Below are positions 9,001-16,989 of a DNA stretch of 43,784 nt, in pieces. This stretch comes from Chlorobium sp. (GTDB lineage Bacteria; Bacteroidota; Chlorobiia; Chlorobiales; Chlorobiaceae). How positions within the stretch are numbered: the first letter of the stretch is position 1; the number at the start of each line of letters is the position of its first letter. Below the pieces are notes generated by a model, which worked only from the letters and a program-made list of their open reading frames with translations, was not told the DNA's origin and searched no databases. The DNA is taken from positions 1 through 43,784 of the forward strand of contig SZXX01000031.1 of NCBI GenBank assembly GCA_005843825.1, in the 5' to 3' direction. Both the position numbers and the translations under genes were made by a program.

Positions 9001-9573
9001 AGTGCAACGGCGGCTGATCTAGCAGAAGCATTACAGTGCTCACTGACGAAAATACGACGATTGACTGAACGCTATATTCGCGTTAAACTTGCATCTAAAA
9101 TTCTCAGTGAAGAAACTGAGCGATACAGGGCTGAAAACCAGGATCCTGTGTTGAACATTGCAGGCAGGTACTTTACGGAACTGACTCTTGGTTCATTTAC
9201 CGCTTTGCGCACTGATTTTGATGACCATGGCGAGCTGGTTCTGGAAGCAATTCGCTCGAATGGCAACGGAATCCCGGTTGAAGCTATGAGCTCAGGAACC
9301 CGTGACCAGCTCTATCTGGCCTTGCGTCTTGCGACGCTGGAATGGAGGATAGCCTCAAGCGAACCGATGCCCTTTATTGTCGACGACATCCTGATTAATT
9401 TTGACGATAGACGCTCTGCTGCAACCATAAAAGCATTGAGCAGCCTTGGAGAAAAGACGCAGGTTATCCTCTTTACTCATCATCAAAAGATTGTTGAATC
9501 TGCCAGGGAGTTGCAATCTTCGGGAAAAGTCTTTATTCATCAACTTCTAGCAGGGCTGGACAACTTGAACTAA
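6046..9573 (+). CDS. YhaN/SbcC-like AAA ATPase with long coiled coil
   Basis: A 1175-residue SMC/Rad50-like ATPase. The N-terminal lobe has the YhaN-type opening (FGPFSGQLLDFS) and Walker A GPNEAGKST at 33-41. The C-terminal lobe has signature SSGTRDQLYLALRLA, Walker B PFIVDDILINFDD and a late FTHH H-loop. The ~900 residues between are rich in Glu, Lys, Leu and Gln heptads, i.e. an antiparallel coiled coil. I find no CxxC zinc hook at its centre, unlike Rad50/SbcC. It is longer than B. subtilis YhaN (~960). It overlaps the nuclease gene by 11 bases, so the two are translationally coupled and presumably form one ATP-gated nuclease complex. Confidence 0.9.
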   Translation: MKIKSLALKAFGPFSGQLLDFSSTLPGLHIVYGPNEAGKSTTMRALKALLFGFPRQTNDNFIHQYPQLLLGGCLQGCDGKELTFFRRKKNKTDLFDLHDNPIDPSALTPYLGELDQNIFEDLYGIDHEKLVSGGQGILDQRGEVGKALFAAGAGLASLKPILDELDAEADALFRPQGSSKSINEALAHHKELQHQLKQVTLSSREWDDHNHALEEAVRKKEELQLTRQALETERRRLERLLQALPDLWERKNILGQLADLGSVRVLHCDFSETRISVEQQERDTRLHYDQLQARRHVLLEKMKGLSLNRALLDEADAIEELHQRLGEYLKAGNDRPQRNGQRISSRSEAANLLRQIKPELSLDEVESLRPGLAKRRSVQDLASRYEVLLLASRNARIQVEDTQKALEAAGSDLQGLKPVNEPGRLSLVLSAAERAGDLDGEIMSLRQDRAKADSDCRAALDRLGLWNGPLELAGHLALPLTETVNRFDEEFRLLTDKQCQLALEKAALEEERTEVVEQLHHLEFAADVPVEEELTKNRKRRDQGWSLLRRQWLQREDVTEESRNYDSELSLPEAYERMVSVSDHIADRLYREADRVQQHASLRSRAEKIEKRVTEISNSDALNRAALAEVSDRWHEQWAPFVIIPFSPGEMRAWLGSFENLRLQVRELEKLVRDEALKVSRRHELREELVRKIDATGTGKKFNGDELLDVLVYGRELLNTYETAHKQRELTEAKIRDQKRNLESAKESCTKAERELEQWRADWNDAVTPLGLNNRTLPLDAIDFIETLQGCFEKLKEADEFRKRIEGIDRDTRCFETDVEVLARKIAPDLAGADARSAVNELKGRLARASQEKAVLERDSEELNTLDNAVLSKETELLNCKEQMASMLQSAGCDTRDELIEAERRSNQSMMLSNTLLEIERRLTRIAEGTPITQLEMQAKAINPDELPGQIEQLHSEIKNILDPDIQEWTERVGRKRNELDRMDGSATAADLAEALQCSLTKIRRLTERYIRVKLASKILSEETERYRAENQDPVLNIAGRYFTELTLGSFTALRTDFDDHGELVLEAIRSNGNGIPVEAMSSGTRDQLYLALRLATLEWRIASSEPMPFIVDDILINFDDRRSAATIKALSSLGEKTQVILFTHHQKIVESARELQSSGKVFIHQLLAGLDNLN

Positions 9574-9590
9574 AAAAGGGAGGAAGAACT

Positions 9591-10082
9591 TTGGGATATG
9601 TTGAAAAAAACCTGATGCAGGGGGAAAAGGTCTTTGTAGTGGGACGGCTCCACTGGACAATTTTTTCGAAGGCGATTCTCTTTAATGCTGCAGCTGCCGC
9701 TCTGTTGATATACGCCCTGAAAACATCCATGGCTGGGGAGGCTCAGGTCTCTCTGCTGGTAAGGAATGCAGGCTTTCTGGCACTTATTCCGGCCTTGTGG
9801 TATCTTGCTGATGCGTCAATCAAACATCACTCAACTGAGCTTGCGGTAACCTCCAAAAGAGTGATAGCAAAATTCGGATTCATCAAACGGAACACCATCG
9901 AGCTGAATCACAGCAAGGTTGAAAGCTTTCATGTGGAGCAGAGTGTCCTTGGGCGACTTCTGGGGTTTGGTACCTTGCACATTAACGGTACAGGGGGAGG
10001 AATAACCCCTATCCCGCAAATTTCCGATCCGCTTGGATTCCGCAGGAAGGCAATGGAGGCGATCGATGCTTCTCAGAATTAA
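9591..10082 (+). CDS. Bacterial PH-domain (bPH2/DUF304) membrane protein
   Basis: A 163-residue protein with two predicted transmembrane helices (about residues 24-45 and 55-75) followed by a bacterial pleckstrin-homology domain: LAVTSKRVIAKFGFIKRNTIELNHSKVESFHVEQSVLGRLLGFG, here broken into the usual bPH2 landmarks TSKRVI, KVES and GRLLGFG. The start is a TTG at 9591 with an excellent GGGAGGA seven bases upstream; no in-frame ATG occurs before residue 9. It lies 17 bases after the YhaN-like gene and before recC, so it is probably part of the same transcript. The function of this domain in bacteria is unknown; any link to DNA repair is only positional. Confidence 0.85.
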   Translation: MGYVEKNLMQGEKVFVVGRLHWTIFSKAILFNAAAAALLIYALKTSMAGEAQVSLLVRNAGFLALIPALWYLADASIKHHSTELAVTSKRVIAKFGFIKRNTIELNHSKVESFHVEQSVLGRLLGFGTLHINGTGGGITPIPQISDPLGFRRKAMEAIDASQN

Positions 10083-10099
10083 CGCAGCGGGAAATGGGA

Positions 10100-10137
10100 A
10101 TAGGTCCTATAGGTCCCATAAGTCCTATAGGACCTAT
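10100..10137. repeat. Perfect 14-bp inverted repeat (ATAGGTCCTATAGG)
   Basis: Left arm ATAGGTCCTATAGG (10100-10113) and right arm CCTATAGGACCTAT (10124-10137) are perfectly complementary with a 10-base loop. Each arm is itself nearly self-complementary, so several alternative hairpins are possible. It lies 27 bases before recC, inside the probable 5' leader. No T run follows, so a classical terminator is unlikely; it looks like a small dispersed repeat or an RNA-processing hairpin that could set the recCBD level. Confidence 0.75.
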
Positions 10138-10164
10138 ACTTTTAACGTGATAAGGATTTGACGG

Positions 10165-13100
10165 ATGGCGCTTAATCTGTTTACCAGCAACCGGATGGAA
10201 GTTCTGGTTGATACTCTTGCTTCAACGCTGCGCGAGCCACCGACATCTCCTTTCACAAAAGAGGTGATTGTTGTTCAGAGCAAGGGTATGCAGAGGTGGC
10301 TCTCAATGCAGCTTTCTTCCCGGTATGGCGTATGGGCGAACGGGCATTATCCGTTTCCGAATGCCATGGTTCAGGAGCTTTTTGAGAAGTTTTTTTCTCC
10401 CACGCCTGACTCATCTTCGTTTGCCCCGGAGGTTATGGCCTGGAAAATCATGCGTCTCCTGCCGGATCTTCTTGATTCGACTGCTTTTGCACCTCTCTTG
10501 CACTACCTTGCCGATGACCATAACGGACTGAAGAGGTTTCAGCTTTCAGAAAACATAGCCGATACCTTTGACCAGTATACGCTCTACCGTTCAGAAATGC
10601 TTGGCCGGTGGGAGGCGGCAGTTCCTGAGCATCCTGAAGAAGCCTGGCAGGCAATTCTTTGGCGGCAACTGGTGTTCGGAAATGATGGTCAGCACAGGGG
10701 AAAACTGAAAGAGATATTCTGCCGTCAACGTGATTTTACGGCAAAGGAAAACAAGGATATACCTGAAAGGATAGCACTTTTCGGTATTTCCTACCTGCCG
10801 AAATTCCATCTTGATATACTTTCCACGGTCTCAAGAGTGACGGAGGTGAACCTTTTTCTGTTGAGTCCAACACGAGAGTACTGGGGTGACATTATTTCAA
10901 AAAAGGCAAGTGCAAGGCTTTCAGCCCCTGAGCGTGCGTTACGGAGTGAAGGCAACCCGCTTCTTGCTTCGCTTGGAACAATCGGTCGTGACTTCTCCGA
11001 GATGATAATCGACCTCAGTGACGAAGCTTTTATCCATGAGGAGAACTATATTGATCCCGGAGAGTCAACATTGCTGCATGCCCTGCAGTCCGACATTCTG
11101 AACCTTTCAGGAACTGGAGAAGAGGGCGTCAAGCGAACGCTCGACACTCTGGATCGCTCTCTCTGGATACACTCCTGCCACAGCCCGCTTCGTGAAATTG
11201 AGATATTGCACGACAACATTCTCTCTCTGCTCCAGCAAGACAAGGAGTTGAGCCCGAGAGACATTGTGGTAATGACACCTGATATTGAGACCTACTCACC
11301 TTATATTTCGAGCGTTTTCGGCGCTGGAGGTGAAGGTACTGGAGGGCTGACCTACTCAATTGCGGATCGGCGAATGATGAACGAGGGAGAAATTGCCGGT
11401 GCTGTATTGAAAGTGCTCGCTCTTTACAGAAGCCGTTGTCGGGCTTCTGAGCTCTTTGACCTGCTTGCTTCGCCGCCGGTGAGTCGACGGTTTTCGCTGG
11501 ATGATGATGAACTTGAAACTATACGAGGCTGGATTGAAAAGAGTGGAATCCGATGGGGAATGGATGAGGGTGACCGGAGTGGCAGTGCGTTACCCGGATA
11601 TCGTGAAAACTCCTGGATGGCAGGACTTGACAGGCTGCTGCTCGGGTATGCGATGCCGGATGAGCATCTGCTTTTTAACGACATTCTGCCCTATGACGAT
11701 CTTACAGGCTCCCAGGCTGATACGCTCGGCAAATTTGCCGGGTTCGTTACTACGGTTGACCGGGTTGTTAAACAAATTGAACGGCCGCGCTCACTGCATG
11801 AGTGGAGCGTGCAGTTCCAGGAGTTGCTGAGTGATTTTATTGCTCCTGATGAGAGTTCCGAACGGGAATATACTGCTATTGCCATGCTCGGAGAGCAGAT
11901 CACCAGTAGTGCTGCTTTAGCCGATTTTACTGCTGATGTGGAGCCTGCCGTTATGTTCTCCTGGCTCAGATCCCGCCTTGAACAGCAGGAGCAGGGAGTG
12001 GGGTTCATGACCGGAGGAATTACCTTTTGTGCAATGCTTCCGATGCGGAGCATACCGTTCAGGGTTGTTGCTCTTATCGGTATGAACGACAGTGCATTCC
12101 CTCGGCAGAGTCAACCTCCCGGGTTTGACCTGATTGCAAAAAGTCCGTGCATGGGAGATCGATCGCTGCGCAATGAGGATCGTTATCTCTTTCTTGAATC
12201 AATCCTCTCTGCACGAGATCTTCTTTACATCAGCTATGTCGGTCAAAGCATCAGGGATAACAGTGATTTGCCTCCATCGGTGCTTGTCAGCGAACTGCTT
12301 GATGCTGTTCGAAGGGGATTTTCCCTGCCTGATGAACAAGGTTCTGTAGAAAAGCACCTTGTAATTCGTCATCGCCTGCAGGCATTTAATCCTGAATACT
12401 TTAGTGCTGACTCTCCGCTGTTCAGCTATTCGCTTGAAAATTTCCGGGCACTGGTTGAAAAGGAGAGCAGGTCAGAAACAATTCGCCCGTTTATACTGGA
12501 GCCGCTTAAGGAGCCACCGCTTCTGCTTCAAGAGGAGTGGAAAACGGTTCTGCTCGAAAAGCTGTTGCGGTTTTACGATAATCCTTCGAGTTTTTTTCTT
12601 GAGCACAGGCTTGGTATCCGGATTGAATCAATGGCTGAGCCGCTTGAAGATCGTGAGCATTTTGATGTTGAGGGACTTGAGCTATACCAGATGAAACAGG
12701 AACTCCTTGAGTTTGAACTGGAAGGCAGCAATGCAGAGGATTTGCTGCCCTTATTCAGAAGCAGGGGGATGCTTCCACCCGCTCGGCACGGGGAACTGCT
12801 CTTTCGGAAAATTGCTGATGATGTAAAGGAATTTGCGGGAGTTGTTCGCAATAACACCGGAGTTGCAATGCCGCTTGCGCCGCTTGAGATTGATCTTCAA
12901 ATCGGTGAATTCCGTCTGCTGGGAAAGCTTGACCGACTGTGGCCTCAGCACTTGCTGCACTATCGATGTGCCAGACTGAAAGTGAAGGATCAGATGAGAA
13001 GCTGGATTGAACATCTGGTTCTTAACGCAGTAGCTCAACCGGGGTACCCGCTGGAAACCACTTTGCTTATGGTGGACGATATCAGGAACTTTACCAGATT

Positions 13101-13392
13101 GAATGATGCCAGCTCTCATCTTGAGACCCTGATAAAACATTACACTGAGGGGATGCAGAAGCCGCTGCATTTTTTCCCCCGTTCATCGATGGCTTATGCT
13201 GCGAAAGAGTCTCTTGATGATGCCCGAAAAAAATGGAGGGATTTACCCTTTAATCCAACTCCGGGAGAGAGTTTGGAACCTGCAATCCAACGCTGTTTTG
13301 GCTCTGAAGAGCCTTTTGATGATGAGTTCTGCCTGCTTGCGGTGCGGCTGCTCAAGCCGATGATAGAGAACAGCGCTGAGGGGGGGTTATGA
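10165..13392 (+). CDS. recC: Exodeoxyribonuclease V gamma subunit (RecC)
   Basis: A 1075-residue RecC. The N-terminus (LFTSNRMEVLVDTLA, VVQSKGMQRWLSMQL, FPNAMVQELF) is typical, as are later segments such as ALFGISYLPKFHL, SCHSPLREIEILHD and VALIGMNDSAFPR. RecC holds the RecBCD complex together, splits the duplex and, in E. coli, recognises Chi. Length is close to the E. coli protein (~1120). The ATG at 10165 is the first in-frame start after the hairpin repeat and places the conserved N-terminus at residue 4. It overlaps recB by four bases (ATGA), indicating coupling. The Chi sequence used by this organism cannot be told from here. Confidence 0.97.
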   Translation: MALNLFTSNRMEVLVDTLASTLREPPTSPFTKEVIVVQSKGMQRWLSMQLSSRYGVWANGHYPFPNAMVQELFEKFFSPTPDSSSFAPEVMAWKIMRLLPDLLDSTAFAPLLHYLADDHNGLKRFQLSENIADTFDQYTLYRSEMLGRWEAAVPEHPEEAWQAILWRQLVFGNDGQHRGKLKEIFCRQRDFTAKENKDIPERIALFGISYLPKFHLDILSTVSRVTEVNLFLLSPTREYWGDIISKKASARLSAPERALRSEGNPLLASLGTIGRDFSEMIIDLSDEAFIHEENYIDPGESTLLHALQSDILNLSGTGEEGVKRTLDTLDRSLWIHSCHSPLREIEILHDNILSLLQQDKELSPRDIVVMTPDIETYSPYISSVFGAGGEGTGGLTYSIADRRMMNEGEIAGAVLKVLALYRSRCRASELFDLLASPPVSRRFSLDDDELETIRGWIEKSGIRWGMDEGDRSGSALPGYRENSWMAGLDRLLLGYAMPDEHLLFNDILPYDDLTGSQADTLGKFAGFVTTVDRVVKQIERPRSLHEWSVQFQELLSDFIAPDESSEREYTAIAMLGEQITSSAALADFTADVEPAVMFSWLRSRLEQQEQGVGFMTGGITFCAMLPMRSIPFRVVALIGMNDSAFPRQSQPPGFDLIAKSPCMGDRSLRNEDRYLFLESILSARDLLYISYVGQSIRDNSDLPPSVLVSELLDAVRRGFSLPDEQGSVEKHLVIRHRLQAFNPEYFSADSPLFSYSLENFRALVEKESRSETIRPFILEPLKEPPLLLQEEWKTVLLEKLLRFYDNPSSFFLEHRLGIRIESMAEPLEDREHFDVEGLELYQMKQELLEFELEGSNAEDLLPLFRSRGMLPPARHGELLFRKIADDVKEFAGVVRNNTGVAMPLAPLEIDLQIGEFRLLGKLDRLWPQHLLHYRCARLKVKDQMRSWIEHLVLNAVAQPGYPLETTLLMVDDIRNFTRLNDASSHLETLIKHYTEGMQKPLHFFPRSSMAYAAKESLDDARKKWRDLPFNPTPGESLEPAIQRCFGSEEPFDDEFCLLAVRLLKPMIENSAEGGL

Positions 13393-16300
13393 GAAGATTG
13401 GAGCATGAAGGTGTAGAGCTGGCGGGGATGAATTTGATTGAGGCCAGTGCGGGGACGGGCAAGACCTATGCTATTGCCTCTCTTTATCTGCGCCTGCTTG
13501 TGGAAAAGGGGCTCCGGCCTGAAGAGATTCTTGTTGTCACCTATACCGAGGCTGCGACGAAGGAGCTTCGGGCTAAAATCCGCAGCCGTATACGGGAAGC
13601 ATTGGATGTTGTAGAGGGTTGTGAGACGGAGGATGCTTTTCTTCTTTCGTTCCGCGAGAAGTCTCAACTATCAGGCATCGCAAACGTTAAGGATATTCTG
13701 GAACGGGCACTCGGGGATTTTGATACGGCTTCGATTTATACCATTCACGGTTTTTGTCTGAGGGCACTGCAGGATAATGTTTTTGAGACCGGCTCGCTCT
13801 ACGATACAGAGCTGATTAAAGATCAGAGGGCACTGCTTCAGGAACTTCTGGATGATTTCTGGAGGATCCATTTTTTTACTGATTCTGCGCCCCTGCTCAG
13901 TTATGCCCTGCAGAATAAAGTATCAGAACTGTTCGCCTCTCTCCTGAAGGAACTTCAAGCCGGTTCAGGGCTCAAGGTCATTCCTGAATTCAGTGACGAT
14001 GCTGTTGCGGCGCTTGAAGCAGCATGCCACAATGCCGGAAAAGAGATCGGGAATATGTGGCGAAGTGAGAAGGAGTCCATCCTGGAGGTAATAAGGAGTG
14101 ATAAAGGGCTGGGAAGAGCTGCAGAGTCATATAGGCTCGACCTTATTGAACCCCTGTTTCCGCTGATGGATGCCTTTGTTGAAAAAGGCAATCCTTTCGA
14201 TCTGTTTGAAGGGTTTGTAAAGTTCAGCCGTTCAGGCATTACCAAAGGGACAAAGCCAAAAAGCTCACCGCCGGATCACCTGTTTTTCGATATTTGTGAA
14301 ACACTATCAGTTGCGGTAGAGCAGCGTTTTCTTGCTTTGCAGGCTGAACTGGTAAGCTATTACCGCAATAACCTTCCGCTTCTCAAGCAGGCCGGAAATG
14401 TCCGGTTTTTCAACGATCTTCTTGAAGATCTTTATCAAGCACTCGTTTCTAAGGGCGGGGGTGAGATGTTGGCCGCTCTTCTCCGGAAAAAGTATGCTGC
14501 CGCACTGATTGATGAGTTCCAGGATACCGATCCGCTGCAGTATGAAATTTTCAGAACGATCTATTCCGCTTCTGATGCGCCGCTCTTTCTGATAGGAGAT
14601 CCCAAGCAGGCCATCTACAGTTTCCGTGGGGCTGATATTTTTGCCTATATGAGTGCGGCTCGCGAAATAGAAAGAGAGAAGCGCTTTACCTTAACTGAAA
14701 ACTGGCGCTCCACACCCAGGCTGCTTAAGGCTTTTAACATCCTCTTTGATCAAAAGCGAAACCCGTTTATTTATGATGGTATCGTTTACCATCCGCTGAA
14801 ATCAGGAAACTCAAAGGAGGGTGAGCTCATTGAAGATACAGAGCCTGCACCGCTTCAACTCTGGTTTATGGATGCTCCTGATGGAAAAAGCGGGCCATTG
14901 AATGCAGATGATGCCGGCACGTTTGCTTCACAAGCTGTAGCCAATGAGATCTGCCGTCTTCTGAAGGATGTCTGCATAGCCCGGGAGTCTGGCCGCCGGC
15001 CTGTTACTGCGGGAGACATTGCTGTTATTGTGCGGACTCATCGACAGGCTGGGATTGTTTCGAGAGCTCTCAGTGCAAGGGGTATTGCCACAGTGATGCA
15101 GGGCAATATGACTGTTTTTGCGTCCACGGAAGCTATGGAGGTGAGTATCCTGCTTTCGGCCCTGTGTGATCCGGGAAACGAGACAAAGGTAAGGGGCGCA
15201 CTGGTGACCGATATTCTTGGACGATCGGGTAACGATATAGCTGATTTTATTGATGATGAAGAGAGGTGGACCGAATGCCTGAAGGAGTTCCGGCATTATC
15301 ATCATCTTTGGGTTGAAAGGGGATTTATGGTGATGATTCGGGAGCTGATGGCGGCCGAAGGGGTTCGTGGGCGCATGCTGAGCTCTCCCGATCTGTCAGG
15401 CGAGCGAAGGTTGACTAATCTCTTGCACTGTTTTGAACTGCTGCACAAAGAGGAGCATGAGCGGAGGCTCGGGATGGAAGGGCTTGCTGCGTGGTTTGGC
15501 GAAAGGATCAGTGCCGCCGATGAGGCGGAGGAGTATCAGATACGCCTTGAAACTGATGAGTCGGCGGTTAAAATTGTTACCGTCCATGTCAGCAAAGGAC
15601 TGGAGTACCCGATAGTGTTCGCTCCCTTTCTGTGGGGAAAGGTGAACAGTAAAGGGAGTGTTGTGATGTTTCATGATGAGGATTGGCAGCTCGTCAAGGA
15701 TTTCGGTTCAGGCGAGTTTGCCCGTCACCGGTTGGCTGCAGCGAAAGAGTTGCTTGCTGAAAGCCTCAGGCTGCTTTACGTGGCTTTAACCAGAGCAAAG
15801 AATCGCTGTTATCTCTTAACAGCGAAAACCAAGGCAGATATATCGCCCGTGAACTACCTTTTTCATGCTTCTCCGGAAGTAAGGGTTGCTGAAAACCAGG
15901 CATCTCTTCTTGCAGAGGAGGCCAAAAGCATAACTGCAGAGAGCATGGCCCGCCATCTGCAGGAGATGGCTGAGAGTTCTGAAGGGTCAATATCATTTGA
16001 GCGGTTGAGTCATGAGGATACTGAGGCTGCCCGGACGCGTTTTGAGCCTCCGTCTACACTGAAGAGTTTTGTGCCTCATTTGCGCACCTTTACCGGGATT
16101 ATCGACACCAGCTGGAGAGTATCAAGTTTTACTTCATTCAGCCGGAATGCAGAGAAACATGCGCCAAAATATGCAGAACTGCCCGATCGGGATGAGGCGA
16201 AGGGTGAAAGCATCACGCCCGAAACAGTTGCTGGCGAAAACACTGTTTTCAGCTTTCCGCGTGGTGCTCAGGCGGGAATATTCATGCACTGGATTTTTGA

Positions 16301-16988
16301 AAAGCTTGATTTCGCCTCTCCTGCGGAAAGTGAGGTCGATGATCTTGTTGCAAAGGCTCTGGAGCGTTTCAGCTACAAACCTGAGTGGCAGGCGCAAATC
16401 ACCGCTATGGTTCAGAACGTTCTCACGACAACTCTTGCATCAAGGGGAAAAACCTTTACCCTTGGCAGCTTATGCAAGGGAAGCTGGATAACCGAGCTGG
16501 AGTTTTTCTTTCCGCTAAGGCTTGTTACTTCGCCTCTGCTGGGAGAGGTACTTGCGCGTCATGGCGTTCTTTCAGGAGGCGTTGACCTTGCCGCACATGC
16601 CAGGGCATTACAGTTCAAAGCGGTAAAGGGCATGCTGATGGGATTTATCGATATGGTGTTTGAAGAGGGTGGGCAATACTACCTTGTTGACTGGAAATCA
16701 AATCACCTTGGCAATGTGACGAAGGATTACTCTCATGATGCCATGAAACTGGCAATGGAAAATAATCTTTATGCTCTCCAGTACCTTCTCTATACTGTGG
16801 CGTTTGACCGTTTCCTTGCACTGAGGGTAAAAGACTATCACTACAGCACTCATTTCGGCGGGGTGATCTATGTCTTTCTGCGTGGGGTTAACAAGGAGTA
16901 TGGTGAAACTGCAGGCTTTTACCGCGACCGTCCATCTGAAGAGCTGATTGGGGAGTTGAGGCAACTGCTGATAGATCAAGGAAGATAA
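13389..16988 (+). CDS. recB: Exodeoxyribonuclease V beta subunit (RecB)
   Basis: A 1199-residue UvrD-like 3'-5' helicase with a C-terminal nuclease. Helicase motifs: Walker A EASAGTGKT (18-26), motif II LIDEFQDTDPLQYEIF, motif III LIGDPKQAIYSFRGAD, motif V TVHVSKGLEYPIVF and motif VI LLYVALTRAKNRCY. The nuclease domain has H967, D1088 (GFIDMVF), D1101 and K1103 (VDWKSN), the expected metal-binding and catalytic set. It therefore should be active as the motor and nuclease of RecBCD in double-strand-break repair and foreign DNA degradation. It overlaps recC by four bases and is followed by recD after one base. Confidence 0.97.
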   Translation: MRRLEHEGVELAGMNLIEASAGTGKTYAIASLYLRLLVEKGLRPEEILVVTYTEAATKELRAKIRSRIREALDVVEGCETEDAFLLSFREKSQLSGIANVKDILERALGDFDTASIYTIHGFCLRALQDNVFETGSLYDTELIKDQRALLQELLDDFWRIHFFTDSAPLLSYALQNKVSELFASLLKELQAGSGLKVIPEFSDDAVAALEAACHNAGKEIGNMWRSEKESILEVIRSDKGLGRAAESYRLDLIEPLFPLMDAFVEKGNPFDLFEGFVKFSRSGITKGTKPKSSPPDHLFFDICETLSVAVEQRFLALQAELVSYYRNNLPLLKQAGNVRFFNDLLEDLYQALVSKGGGEMLAALLRKKYAAALIDEFQDTDPLQYEIFRTIYSASDAPLFLIGDPKQAIYSFRGADIFAYMSAAREIEREKRFTLTENWRSTPRLLKAFNILFDQKRNPFIYDGIVYHPLKSGNSKEGELIEDTEPAPLQLWFMDAPDGKSGPLNADDAGTFASQAVANEICRLLKDVCIARESGRRPVTAGDIAVIVRTHRQAGIVSRALSARGIATVMQGNMTVFASTEAMEVSILLSALCDPGNETKVRGALVTDILGRSGNDIADFIDDEERWTECLKEFRHYHHLWVERGFMVMIRELMAAEGVRGRMLSSPDLSGERRLTNLLHCFELLHKEEHERRLGMEGLAAWFGERISAADEAEEYQIRLETDESAVKIVTVHVSKGLEYPIVFAPFLWGKVNSKGSVVMFHDEDWQLVKDFGSGEFARHRLAAAKELLAESLRLLYVALTRAKNRCYLLTAKTKADISPVNYLFHASPEVRVAENQASLLAEEAKSITAESMARHLQEMAESSEGSISFERLSHEDTEAARTRFEPPSTLKSFVPHLRTFTGIIDTSWRVSSFTSFSRNAEKHAPKYAELPDRDEAKGESITPETVAGENTVFSFPRGAQAGIFMHWIFEKLDFASPAESEVDDLVAKALERFSYKPEWQAQITAMVQNVLTTTLASRGKTFTLGSLCKGSWITELEFFFPLRLVTSPLLGEVLARHGVLSGGVDLAAHARALQFKAVKGMLMGFIDMVFEEGGQYYLVDWKSNHLGNVTKDYSHDAMKLAMENNLYALQYLLYTVAFDRFLALRVKDYHYSTHFGGVIYVFLRGVNKEYGETAGFYRDRPSEELIGELRQLLIDQGR

Positions 16989-16989
16989 C

